From JALYRV01 sp036675475 (GTDB taxonomy: Bacteria > Acidobacteriota > Vicinamibacteria > Vicinamibacterales > SCN-69-37): a DNA stretch of 64,000 bases. Below, in pieces: positions 16,899 to 27,416 of this stretch. Within the stretch, counting starts at the first letter, position 1. Each line of letters opens with the position of its first letter. Where the stretch lies: contig JAKFEY010000069.1 in NCBI GenBank assembly GCA_036675475.1, positions 14,438 to 78,437 of the forward strand. Reading direction: 5' to 3'. The notes beneath the pieces were generated by a model, which made no database searches, was not told the origin of the DNA, and was given only the letters and a program-made list of their open reading frames with translations. The position numbers were made by a program, and so were the translations under genes.

Positions 16899-17671
16899 AC
16901 ATGCATCTGAGCGAAGACGATCTCATCCTGCACTACTACGGCGAGGCCGGCCCGGAGGAAGCGGGTGCCGAGCGGCACCTGGCGGACTGCGGCGCGTGCC
17001 GCGGCGCGTTTCAGGCGCTGCGCCAGGTGATGGACACGATCGACGCCGCGCCGGTGCCCGAGCCCGCCGCCGGCTTCGAGCGCATCGTGTGGGCCGGACT
17101 TCAGAACCGGGATGATTTTTCCCGGAAACCCCGGGGAAAATCATCCCGGTTCTTTGCGCTGTCGTTTGCCGGCGCGCTGGCCGCCGCCATCCTCGCGGTG
17201 ATCGTGTGGCAGTTCGATTTCACGCTCACGCGCACGCCCGCGGCCGACACCGTCGTGGCCGACGCCGAGGCGCACCGGCAGACGGTGCTCCTGACCGCGG
17301 TCAGCGATCACATCGAGCAGTCGGAACTCGTGCTCGTGGAGCTGGCGAACGCCGAGACGCCCGAGGGCGGACTCGACGTCTCGCTCGAGCGCACCACGGC
17401 CGACGATCTCGTGTCGGCCGGCCGTCTCTATCGCGAGACGGCCCGGCAGACCGGCGATCTGCAGCTCGCGGCGCTGCTCGACGAGCTCGAGCTCGTGCTC
17501 GTCGAACTCGCGCGCGGCCCCGAGGCCTTGTCGGCCGAACAGCTCGAAGGGCTCCGCGCGCAAATCGCCGATCAGCAACTGATTTTCAAACTCCGCGTGC
17601 TCGCCTCCGAGGTCGAGGCACGCCAGAAGTCCGCACGCCCGCAACAGGGATCATCCAAGAGGTCGCTATGA
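16895..17671 (+). CDS. Membrane-anchored anti-sigma factor (zf-HC2 type)
   Basis: 258 residues. The N-terminus has the zinc anti-sigma motif HLADCGAC (H-x3-C-x2-C, about residues 29-36), then one transmembrane helix (FFALSFAGALAAAILAVIVW, about 87-106) and a periplasmic helical domain with heptad-like Leu. A 51-base palindrome (17103-17153) sits in frame just before the helix and encodes LQNRDDFSRKPRGKSSRF. It would hold the adjacent sigma factor at the membrane until a signal arrives. Starts and stops overlap on both sides. Confidence 0.8.
   Translation: MNMHLSEDDLILHYYGEAGPEEAGAERHLADCGACRGAFQALRQVMDTIDAAPVPEPAAGFERIVWAGLQNRDDFSRKPRGKSSRFFALSFAGALAAAILAVIVWQFDFTLTRTPAADTVVADAEAHRQTVLLTAVSDHIEQSELVLVELANAETPEGGLDVSLERTTADDLVSAGRLYRETARQTGDLQLAALLDELELVLVELARGPEALSAEQLEGLRAQIADQQLIFKLRVLASEVEARQKSARPQQGSSKRSL
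17103..17153. repeat. In-frame palindrome in the anti-sigma gene (P1)
   Basis: Two 23-base arms (17103-17125 and 17131-17153) with one mismatch and a 5-base loop. It is related to the palindromes at 33477-33553 and 42734-42804: all share a GATTTTCCCCGG-like core, and the right arm is read in the same frame (PRGKSSRFF here). Confidence 0.85.
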
Positions 17672-19242
17672 GATTTGCTTCCGTTACGCTCGCTGTCGCG
17701 CTCACGCTTGCCGCTGCCCCGGCGAGCGCGCAGGTTCCCCCGACACCGCCGCCGCCGCCCGCGCAGCCCGTGCCGGCACCGGCGCCTCCCGCGCCCCCGG
17801 CCCCGATGGACGTGCTGCTGCCCGCGCTGGCGCCGCTGGACATTGTCATGCCCATGCTGCCGCCGATGGACCTGCTGCTGCCGGCGATGCCGCAGCTGCC
17901 GGACATGCCCGACATGGCTGACCTGCGGGCGAAGATGGAGGCCGCGCGCGCCGCGATGCCGCCGATGGAGACCATTCAGGCGAAGCTGGCGGAGGCCGAA
18001 ATCGCCATGGCCCGCGCGCCGTGGGGCATCGGACATGAGATGGCCGCCGTGGAAGCGGCGCGCGCCGCGGACCATGCCATGTGGGCCGTCCAGGCCGGCC
18101 CGGCAAGCGCGCGGCGCGACGCGGAGCGCGAGAACAGCTACTACGAGATGGGCCGCAGCGCGCTCGACCGCCGCAACTGGCAGGACGCGATCAACCGCTT
18201 CGAGCAGGCGGCCGCGCTCAAGGGCTCGCGCGCCGACGCGGCGCTCTACTGGAAGGCCTACGCGCAGGGCAAGCTCGGTCAGCGTGCCGAAGCGCTCGCC
18301 ACGATCGACGCGCTCGTGAAGGGCTATCCGCAGAGCCGCTACCTGAGCGATGCCAAGGCCCTCGATCTCGAGCTGCGCGCGCGCACGGGCGCGGTGTCGC
18401 CCGAGTCGCAGCAGGATGAGGACCTCAAGCTGCTCGCGATCCAGGGCCTGCAGCATTCGGATCCCGAGCAGGCCATTCCCCTGCTCGAGAATCTGCTCGC
18501 CAAGTCGAACGGCCCGCGCCTCAAGGAGCGCGCGCTGTATGTGCTCGCGCTCAGCAACTCGCCGCGCGCGCAGGAAATCCTGCTCAGCATCGCCAAGGGC
18601 GGCGGCAACCCCGATCTGCAGCGCAAGGCGATCGATTATCTGGCGACGCAGAGCCGCCGCGACGGCCGCTCGCGTCTCGAAGAGGTCTATCGCTCGACGC
18701 AGGATCCCGACGTGCGCGCGCGCGTGCTCCGCGCCTACGCCAGCGCCGGCGATCGCGCCCGCCTGCTGGCCGTCGCGCAGACCGAGCCGAACGAAGACGT
18801 CCGCCTCGCCGCGATCCGCTATCTGGGCTCCAGCGCGGCGATCACGGAGCTCGGCCAGCTCTATGACAAGGAAACGAGCAAGGCCATCCGCATCCAGATC
18901 GTCCGCAGCCTGGCCAGCGCCGGCGCCATGGACCGCCTGCAGCAGATCGCGCGCGCGGAAACCGACGCCGAAATCCGCCTGCACGCGATCCGGTCGTTCG
19001 CGTCCGCCGGACGCGAGCGCAGCGGCACCATCCTGCAGGAGATGTACGCGAAGGAAACGTCGGCCGACGCCAAGCGCGCCATCATCCAGGCGCTGCGCGC
19101 GCAGGACGATGCCGAGGGACTGGTCGCGATCGCGCGGCGCGAAACCGATCCCAGGCTGAAGGAACAGATCGTGCGCGCGCTGTCGACGATGACGAAGTCG
19201 AAGGCGGCGCTCGAGTACCTGATGGAACTGATCAACAAGTAG
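17668..19242 (+). CDS. Exported HEAT-repeat / TPR-like protein
   Basis: 524 residues. Signal peptide (to ASAQ), a long Pro/Ala and Met/Leu-rich low-complexity stretch (about 24-110), a tetratricopeptide-like pair (YYEMGRSALDRRNWQDAINRFEQA), then about eight HEAT-like helical repeats (for example LLAVAQTEPNEDVRLAAIRYLG). Such repeats act as protein-binding scaffolds. ATG at 17668 overlaps the anti-sigma stop and follows AGAGG. It is probably a target or sensor in the same stress operon; its partner is unknown. Confidence 0.75.
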   Translation: MRFASVTLAVALTLAAAPASAQVPPTPPPPPAQPVPAPAPPAPPAPMDVLLPALAPLDIVMPMLPPMDLLLPAMPQLPDMPDMADLRAKMEAARAAMPPMETIQAKLAEAEIAMARAPWGIGHEMAAVEAARAADHAMWAVQAGPASARRDAERENSYYEMGRSALDRRNWQDAINRFEQAAALKGSRADAALYWKAYAQGKLGQRAEALATIDALVKGYPQSRYLSDAKALDLELRARTGAVSPESQQDEDLKLLAIQGLQHSDPEQAIPLLENLLAKSNGPRLKERALYVLALSNSPRAQEILLSIAKGGGNPDLQRKAIDYLATQSRRDGRSRLEEVYRSTQDPDVRARVLRAYASAGDRARLLAVAQTEPNEDVRLAAIRYLGSSAAITELGQLYDKETSKAIRIQIVRSLASAGAMDRLQQIARAETDAEIRLHAIRSFASAGRERSGTILQEMYAKETSADAKRAIIQALRAQDDAEGLVAIARRETDPRLKEQIVRALSTMTKSKAALEYLMELINK

Positions 19243-19253
19243 GGAGCCCTGCC

Positions 19254-20309
19254 ATGCGCGCGCTCGCCCTCGCCGCCATCGTCGCGCTCCTTCCGCTGCA
19301 GGCGCCGCAGATCACCAACGGCACGGTGGTGGCCTCGACGGCCACCATCGACCGTACGATCGCGGCCGCCGCGTCCGCGCCCGAGCCGTCCTGGGTGGCG
19401 TGGAAAGTGCCGAGCGTCAACGGGCGCTCGCAGTCCTGCTGCTGGTACTCGAACAACAACGAGCACTGGAACGGCTGCTTCATCGAGCCGTCGCAGACGC
19501 TCGCGAGCGGCGCGCGGCCGCAGCCGCCCACCGGGCCGGTGCCGCTCGAGGCGGGCACGTCGCTGCTCGTGATGGCGCGCGTGGCCGAGGGCAAAGTCGA
19601 ACGCGTGCGGATGTTCAGCGACGACTGCCCGCTCGACGCGGGCGGCCGCACCGTGCACCTGATCGACAACGTCGCGCCCGATGCCAGCGTGCGCTGGCTC
19701 GCTGACCACATCACGGCGTCGCTCGCGGCCGACCGGCGATCCTCGAGCTACAACACGCCGCTGTCGGCCATCGCGAACACGGCCGGGCCCGCCGCCTATG
19801 CGGCCCTCGTCACATTCACCCAGCCGGCGCAGCCCTCACAGCTGCGGCGCCAGGCGATCTTCTGGATCGGCCAGGCGCGCGGCGCCGAAGGGTTCGCCAC
19901 GCTGAAGACCATGCTCGATCGCGAGCCCGCCGGCGATCTGCGCCGCACGCTGGTGCAGGCCATCAGCCGCTCGCGCGTGCCAGAGGCGCTGCCCACGCTG
20001 CTCGCGATCGCGAAGGCCGACAAAGACCCGGCATCGCGCGGCGAAGCGATCTTCTGGCTCGCGCAGACGGCCGGCAAGGCGGCCGCCGCCGACATCACCG
20101 CCGCCATCGAAAACGATCCCGACACAAAGGTGCAGGAGCGCGCCGTACAGGCGCTCAGCCAGCTGCCGAAAGACGAGGGCGTGCCGCTGCTGATTGGCAT
20201 CGCGCGCACGCACAAGAACCCGAAGGTGCGCGAGCGCGCGATGTTCTGGCTGGGTCAGAGCAAGGATCCGCGCGCCACGAAGTTCTTCGAGGAGATTCTC
20301 ATCAAGTAG
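19254..20309 (+). CDS. Exported HEAT-repeat protein
   Basis: 351 residues with a short leader (MRALALAAIVALLPLQA) and a distinctive N-terminal domain with paired cysteines (QSCCWYSNNNEHWNGC, later DDCPLD). The C-terminal half is six or so HEAT-like repeats with a recurring AIFWLGQ/AMFWLGQ motif (RRQAIFWIGQARG, GEAIFWLAQTAG, RERAMFWLGQSKD). It follows the first HEAT gene by 11 bases and ends seven bases before the permease. No enzyme motif is seen. Confidence 0.7.
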   Translation: MRALALAAIVALLPLQAPQITNGTVVASTATIDRTIAAAASAPEPSWVAWKVPSVNGRSQSCCWYSNNNEHWNGCFIEPSQTLASGARPQPPTGPVPLEAGTSLLVMARVAEGKVERVRMFSDDCPLDAGGRTVHLIDNVAPDASVRWLADHITASLAADRRSSSYNTPLSAIANTAGPAAYAALVTFTQPAQPSQLRRQAIFWIGQARGAEGFATLKTMLDREPAGDLRRTLVQAISRSRVPEALPTLLAIAKADKDPASRGEAIFWLAQTAGKAAAADITAAIENDPDTKVQERAVQALSQLPKDEGVPLLIGIARTHKNPKVRERAMFWLGQSKDPRATKFFEEILIK

Positions 20310-20316
20310 CGTTCCC

Positions 20317-22731
20317 ATGCGAGGTTTCTTTCAGCATCTCCGCTTCGGCCTGCGGCTCGTCCGGCACCAGCCGCTGATGGCGGCCGCGGGCGTGGCGTCG
20401 CTGGCCATCGGCCTCGGTCTCAACATTCTGCTGTTCACGCTCGCGAATGCGATCCTCCTGCGGCCGCTGCCGCTCGAGGGCGCCGATCGCCTGGTGCTGC
20501 TGCAGAAGCAGCGCCCCACCGGCCGTGCGCACGACTTTTCCTATCAGGCGTTTCTGCACCTGAAGGAGGCGTCCGCCGGCGTGTTCGACACGCTGGCCGC
20601 CTACGCGAATTCGCGCGCGTCCGCCCGCACGCCTTCAGGGGCGACCGCCTGGGTGGAGGGCGAATACGTGTCCGGCAACTTCTTTGCGGACCTTGGCGTG
20701 CCCATGGCCATGGGGCGCCGGCTCACCGCAGACGACGACCGCACCGAAGCCGCGCCGGCCGTCGTGGTGTCGCACCGGTTCTGGCGGAAGTACTTCGACG
20801 GGGAAACCCTCGCGGGACAGACGCTCACGCTCAACAACAAGGCGTTCACGATCGCCGGCGTCGCCGGCGAATCGTTCCTCGGCATGAACATCGGGGGGGA
20901 CGCCAGCTACTGGGTGCCGATCGCGCACATGCAGACGCTCGACGGCCGCGATCTCCGCAACCGGCCGACCACGTCGTGGCTGGTGCTCATGGGACGCGTC
21001 GCACCGGGTTCGGACGTGCAGGCGGCAACCGCCCGGCTCTCGCCCGCGTGGGCGAACTATTCGGCGTCGCTTGGGTACGGCCCCGAAACGCTCGTCGTCG
21101 AGCCGAGCCCGCAGGGCGATTCATCGCTGAGCGCGCTCGCGCGGCCGCTGCGGCTGCTGTCGTTCGCCTCGCTGTTCGTGCTGCTGATCGCGTGCGTCAA
21201 CGTGGCGAACCTGCAGCTGGCGCGGTCGGCGGCGCGCGCGCCCGAGTTCGCGGTGCGCGCCGCGCTCGGCGCCGGCCGCGCGCACGTCGCCGGTCTGGTG
21301 TTCGCGGACGCCCTGATCCTGACGGTGCCGGCGGCAGCCGCGGCGCTCGCCGCGGCCGCGCTGCTGCGCGAGCCGGCCGCGGGCCTCATTGCGCGCTTCG
21401 GGCAACCCGTCACGCTCGATCTCGCGTTCGATGCGCGCGTGCTCGGCGCGGCGCTGGCGCTCACGATCGCGAGCGCGCTGGTCGTGGGCGGCCTGTCAGC
21501 GTGGCTCAGCACGCGCCGGCCGCCGTCGGCCATCCTCGCGGGGTCGAGCCGATCGCACGTGAGCGGCTCCGGCCGCACGCAACGCGCCCTCGTGGTGCTG
21601 CAGTTCGCGCTCTCGATGACGCTGGTCGCCGGCGCCGGACTTCTGGCGCGCACGGTCGCGGAGCTGCGCGGCAGCGACATGGGATTCGCGCGCAACGTCG
21701 CGCTGCTCGATACGTCGGCGGCCGCCAGCGGCTACACGGCGCAGACGTCGCTGCGGTACTACGAGCGCGTGATCGCGCACCTCAAGACCGTACCGGGAGT
21801 CGAGGCGGCGGCCGTGGCGGGCATCATGCCGCTCGATTTCGGCGGGTCGCGCCGCACCGTCGGCATCCCCGGCTACGTGCCGGCCGCGAACGAAGACATG
21901 GAGTTGAATCTCAATCGCGTCTCGGCGGAGTACTTCGACGTCATGCGCATTCCCGTGCTGGCCGGCCGGGTGTTCGACGAGCGCGACACGGCGGGGCAGC
22001 CCGCCCGCATCGTGATCAACGAGACGATGGCGCAGCGGTACTTCCCGGCGGGACAGGCCGTCGGGCGAGCCATTTCGTGGGGCGACGGTCCGGCCACCAT
22101 CGAAGTCATCGGCGTCGTGCGCGACGTCCGCTACCGCATGGTGCGCGAAGCGCCGCGGCCCTCGTTCTACACCGCGATGGCGCAGGCGCCGGCGCCGTTC
22201 GCCGCCTTCCACGTCCGGACGTCCGGCGATCCGGAGTCGCGCCTCGGCGAGCTCGAGCGCGCAGTGGCGTCGGTCGATCCCGGCGTGCCGATCACGCGCA
22301 CGCTGTCGCTCGATCGGCAGATCGATCGCAACATCGCCACCGAGCGGATGGCGCGATCGATCGCGATGACGCTCGGCGTGGCGGCACTCCTCCTGGCCGC
22401 CACCGGCCTCTACGCCAGCATGGCGTTCGCGGTGCGCCGCCGGACACGCGAAATCGGCGTGCGGATGGCGCTGGGCGCGGGCGCAGGGGCTGTGCGGATG
22501 ATGATCGTGCGGCAAAGCCTCGCGCTCGTCGCGGCGGGCATCGCGGCTGGGCTCGCGGGCGCGGTCTGGGCCGGCCGCGCCGTCGAGAGCCAGTTGTATG
22601 GCGTGTCGGCCGTCGACGCCGTGAGCTTCGCCGGGGCGGCGCTGGTACTCGGCGCCTCCGCGGTCATCGCCGGCTGGATCCCCGCCAGACGCGCCACGCG
22701 CATCGATCCAGTTGTTGCCTTGAGAGACTGA
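20317..22731 (+). CDS. FtsX/MacB-type permease, acidobacterial duplicated orphan permease (ADOP) class
   Basis: 804 residues with two tandem MacB-like units. A first transmembrane helix (about 18-42, LMAAAGVASLAIGLGLNILLF) is followed by a periplasmic domain (about 50-270), three helices (about 280-430), a second helix-plus-periplasmic unit (about 460-660) and three closing helices (to 800) with TREIGVRMALGAGAGAVRMMI. No ATPase gene is adjacent, as expected for this class, which is expanded in acidobacteria. The role is unproven; the operon links it to the ECF stress system. Confidence 0.85.
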   Translation: MRGFFQHLRFGLRLVRHQPLMAAAGVASLAIGLGLNILLFTLANAILLRPLPLEGADRLVLLQKQRPTGRAHDFSYQAFLHLKEASAGVFDTLAAYANSRASARTPSGATAWVEGEYVSGNFFADLGVPMAMGRRLTADDDRTEAAPAVVVSHRFWRKYFDGETLAGQTLTLNNKAFTIAGVAGESFLGMNIGGDASYWVPIAHMQTLDGRDLRNRPTTSWLVLMGRVAPGSDVQAATARLSPAWANYSASLGYGPETLVVEPSPQGDSSLSALARPLRLLSFASLFVLLIACVNVANLQLARSAARAPEFAVRAALGAGRAHVAGLVFADALILTVPAAAAALAAAALLREPAAGLIARFGQPVTLDLAFDARVLGAALALTIASALVVGGLSAWLSTRRPPSAILAGSSRSHVSGSGRTQRALVVLQFALSMTLVAGAGLLARTVAELRGSDMGFARNVALLDTSAAASGYTAQTSLRYYERVIAHLKTVPGVEAAAVAGIMPLDFGGSRRTVGIPGYVPAANEDMELNLNRVSAEYFDVMRIPVLAGRVFDERDTAGQPARIVINETMAQRYFPAGQAVGRAISWGDGPATIEVIGVVRDVRYRMVREAPRPSFYTAMAQAPAPFAAFHVRTSGDPESRLGELERAVASVDPGVPITRTLSLDRQIDRNIATERMARSIAMTLGVAALLLAATGLYASMAFAVRRRTREIGVRMALGAGAGAVRMMIVRQSLALVAAGIAAGLAGAVWAGRAVESQLYGVSAVDAVSFAGAALVLGASAVIAGWIPARRATRIDPVVALRD

Positions 22732-22747
22732 GAATTGGACTGTTCTG

Positions 22748-23296
22748 CTAGTGAACCCCATGTCCCTGCTGCAGCTGTGAGGGCTCGACGCCGAGGCGCT
22801 TGATGGCGGCTTCCCACAACTCCGCGGGCGGCGTGTTGAAGACGAAGGCCGGGTCGACGTCGGCCATCAGCCACGACGACTCGGAGAGTTCCTGATCGAG
22901 CTGGCCCGGGCCCCATCCGGCGTAGCCGGCGATGACCCGCACGGGCGGCGGCATTGACGACTCGAGCACGCGGCGCAGCACGCCGGGCGAGGCCGACAGG
23001 AACAGGCCGGGCACAATCTCGCGCGCCTCATCTTCCGGCGGCGCGGTCCCCTGCTCTCCGCTCAGCAGAATCCATCCGCGCTCAGGCTCCACCGGCCCGC
23101 CAATCCACAGCGGCAGGTCGTTGGCGGGCGCCACCGGCGGCACGAGCTGCACCACCTCCGCCGCCGCAAACTCCGTCGGCCGGTTGATCACCAGCCCGAA
23201 CGCGCCTTCGGCGCTGTACTCGCACAGCAGAATGACCGTGCGGCCGAAATTCGGATCGGCCAGCTGCGGCATCGACATCAGAAGCGCGGGTGTCAT
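22748..23296 (-). CDS. YqgE/AlgH family protein
   Basis: 182 residues of the YqgE (DUF179) family: LLMSMPQLADPNFGRTVILLCEYSAEGAFGLVINRP, then WIGGPVEPERGWIL and VIAGYAGWGPGQLDQEL. The molecular function is unknown. The ATG chosen gives the usual family N-terminus; an ATG six codons upstream (23314), inside the queG end, has a better GAGG site. It follows queG directly. Confidence 0.92.
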   Translation of the reverse strand: MTPALLMSMPQLADPNFGRTVILLCEYSAEGAFGLVINRPTEFAAAEVVQLVPPVAPANDLPLWIGGPVEPERGWILLSGEQGTAPPEDEAREIVPGLFLSASPGVLRRVLESSMPPPVRVIAGYAGWGPGQLDQELSESSWLMADVDPAFVFNTPPAELWEAAIKRLGVEPSQLQQGHGVH

Positions 23297-23300
23297 CGAT

Positions 23301-24230
23301 TTACCGTTTTCCATTCGCGGCCTCGAGATTGCGGCGCAGGCCTTTCACGCCGGCGCGTTTCATGGCGCTGCCTTTCATCGCGGCGCGCAGCTCCTCGTCG
23401 GATCGCGCGGCCATGTCGGCAATCGGCACCGGCCGCCAGGCGTCGCGCGGCTGCCAGGCCGGATCGCCGCTCACGGCCGCCTTGCGGTTCCAGGGACAGA
23501 CGTCCTGGCAGATGTCGCAGCCATACACGTGATTGCCGATCGCCTCCGCGGCGTCCTCCGGCAGATCGCCGCGGTGCTCGATTGTCAGGTACGACAGGCA
23601 CTTGCGCGCGTCGAGCTGATATGGCTCCACGAGTGCGCCGGTCGGGCACGCCTCGATGCACAGCGTGCATGTGCCGCACCGATCGAAGACCGGCGCGTCG
23701 GGCGCGAGCGGCGCGTTGGTGATGATCTCACCCAGAAACAGCCACGAGCCGAGCTGCTGGTTGATCAGGCACGTGTTCTTGCCGATCCAGCCGACACCCG
23801 CGCGCGCGGCAATCGCTTTTTCCGACAGCGGCCCGGTGTCGACGTACCGGCGCGACAGAAAGTCGCCGCCGGCCTGCTCGCGCATCCACGTCTCGAGCGT
23901 CTCGAGCCGCGTCTCGAGCACGGCGTGATAGTCGTCGCCCCACGCGTAGCGCGCCACGGCCGCATGATCGGGCGGCACCGATGTCGAGTACGGCGCGTCG
24001 CTGTTGTAGACGACGGCGCACGACACGATCGCGCGCGCGCCCGGCAGCACCAGCCGGGGATCGAGACGCTTCGCGATCGACTTTTCGAACCAGAACATCT
24101 CGGCGCCGTGCCCGCGCGCCAGCCACTCGCTGAGCCGGTTGAGCGCGTCGAACGGCTCTGCCGGCGCGATGCCGCAGAGATCAAAGCCGCATTCGACGGC
24201 CTTGGCTTTGACGATGTGGCTTGTCAGCAT
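23301..24230 (-). CDS. queG: Epoxyqueuosine reductase
   Basis: 309 residues. QueG carries out the last step of queuosine synthesis, reducing epoxyqueuosine in tRNA with a cobalamin cofactor and two [4Fe-4S] clusters. The cluster cysteines are visible: CGTCTLCIEACPTGAL and YGCDICQDVCPWN, with HRGDLP and the N-terminal VKAKAVECGFDLCGIAPAEP. The ATG at 24230 is the natural family start. It is transcribed with the downstream yqgE. Confidence 0.95.
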   Translation of the reverse strand: MLTSHIVKAKAVECGFDLCGIAPAEPFDALNRLSEWLARGHGAEMFWFEKSIAKRLDPRLVLPGARAIVSCAVVYNSDAPYSTSVPPDHAAVARYAWGDDYHAVLETRLETLETWMREQAGGDFLSRRYVDTGPLSEKAIAARAGVGWIGKNTCLINQQLGSWLFLGEIITNAPLAPDAPVFDRCGTCTLCIEACPTGALVEPYQLDARKCLSYLTIEHRGDLPEDAAEAIGNHVYGCDICQDVCPWNRKAAVSGDPAWQPRDAWRPVPIADMAARSDEELRAAMKGSAMKRAGVKGLRRNLEAANGKR

Positions 24231-24324
24231 CAGTACTGTCCGAAACGCTGTCAGCCTGTCGCACAGGGACCTGGTCCGGTGTTCGTCAGCGACGCCGTTA
24301 AGAAGACGTCGGAGGGACCGCCCT

Positions 24325-24363
24325 TTGGCCCGACTCGCCTCGACGACGCTGAGGAATACCGGG
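24325..24363 (-). terminator. Imperfect hairpin between acnA and queG
   Basis: GGCCCG (24325-24330) pairs with CGGGCC (24358-24363), with an inner CCTC/GAGG stem. It begins 24 bases past the acnA stop and lacks a T-run, so it may be a degenerate REP-type palindrome rather than a true terminator. The rest of the 156-base gap shows no gene. Confidence 0.3.
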
Positions 24364-24386
24364 CCAGGATGCCGAGCACAGTGCCG

Positions 24387-27125
<2,739 letters not shown>

Positions 27126-27167
27126 GGCACAGCCTTTGATGCGGAAAAACGGGTGGAGGCGTCTCAC

Positions 27168-27359
27168 ATGAAGGAATTACCGCTCAACCGGCCCGTGAAT
27201 CCGGCCGCCGAGCACGAGCACAAGCAGCCCCGGCGGGAGCCGGACCTCGAAACGGCGATTGACGATGAAACGGGCGGGCTGATCCGGCCGAGCCGCGACG
27301 ACCTGCGCACCGATCGCCACCCCGACGACAAACCGGCCGAGAAGCCGCATCACCACTGA
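27168..27359 (+). CDS. Small hydrophilic protein, unknown function
   Basis: 63 residues, very polar and charged (PAAEHEHKQPRREPDLE, and a His-rich end DKPAEKPHHH) with no hydrophobic segment; probably disordered. A good GGAGG site precedes the ATG at 27168, the best evidence that it is real. It lies divergent to acnA, and a strong hairpin follows its stop. No family is recognised. Confidence 0.5.
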   Translation: MKELPLNRPVNPAAEHEHKQPRREPDLETAIDDETGGLIRPSRDDLRTDRHPDDKPAEKPHHH

Positions 27360-27365
27360 CGCGTC

Positions 27366-27394
27366 CCGCCCGGGGGCCGCAAGTCCCCGGGCGG
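27366..27394 (+). terminator. Strong GC hairpin after the small ORF
   Basis: CCGCCCGGGG (27366-27375) pairs perfectly with CCCCGGGCGG (27385-27394) over a 9-base loop, six bases past the small-protein stop and 22 bases before the next ATG. There is no U-run, so it may be an attenuator or an mRNA hairpin rather than a classical terminator. Confidence 0.45.
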
Positions 27395-27416
27395 TCATAT
27401 ATGATGGCGCCGCTCC

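Noticed and set aside
17572..18984. 470-codon antisense frame across the HEAT/TPR gene
   Set aside because: Composition is Ala/Arg/Leu only and the sense frame has signal peptide and repeats.
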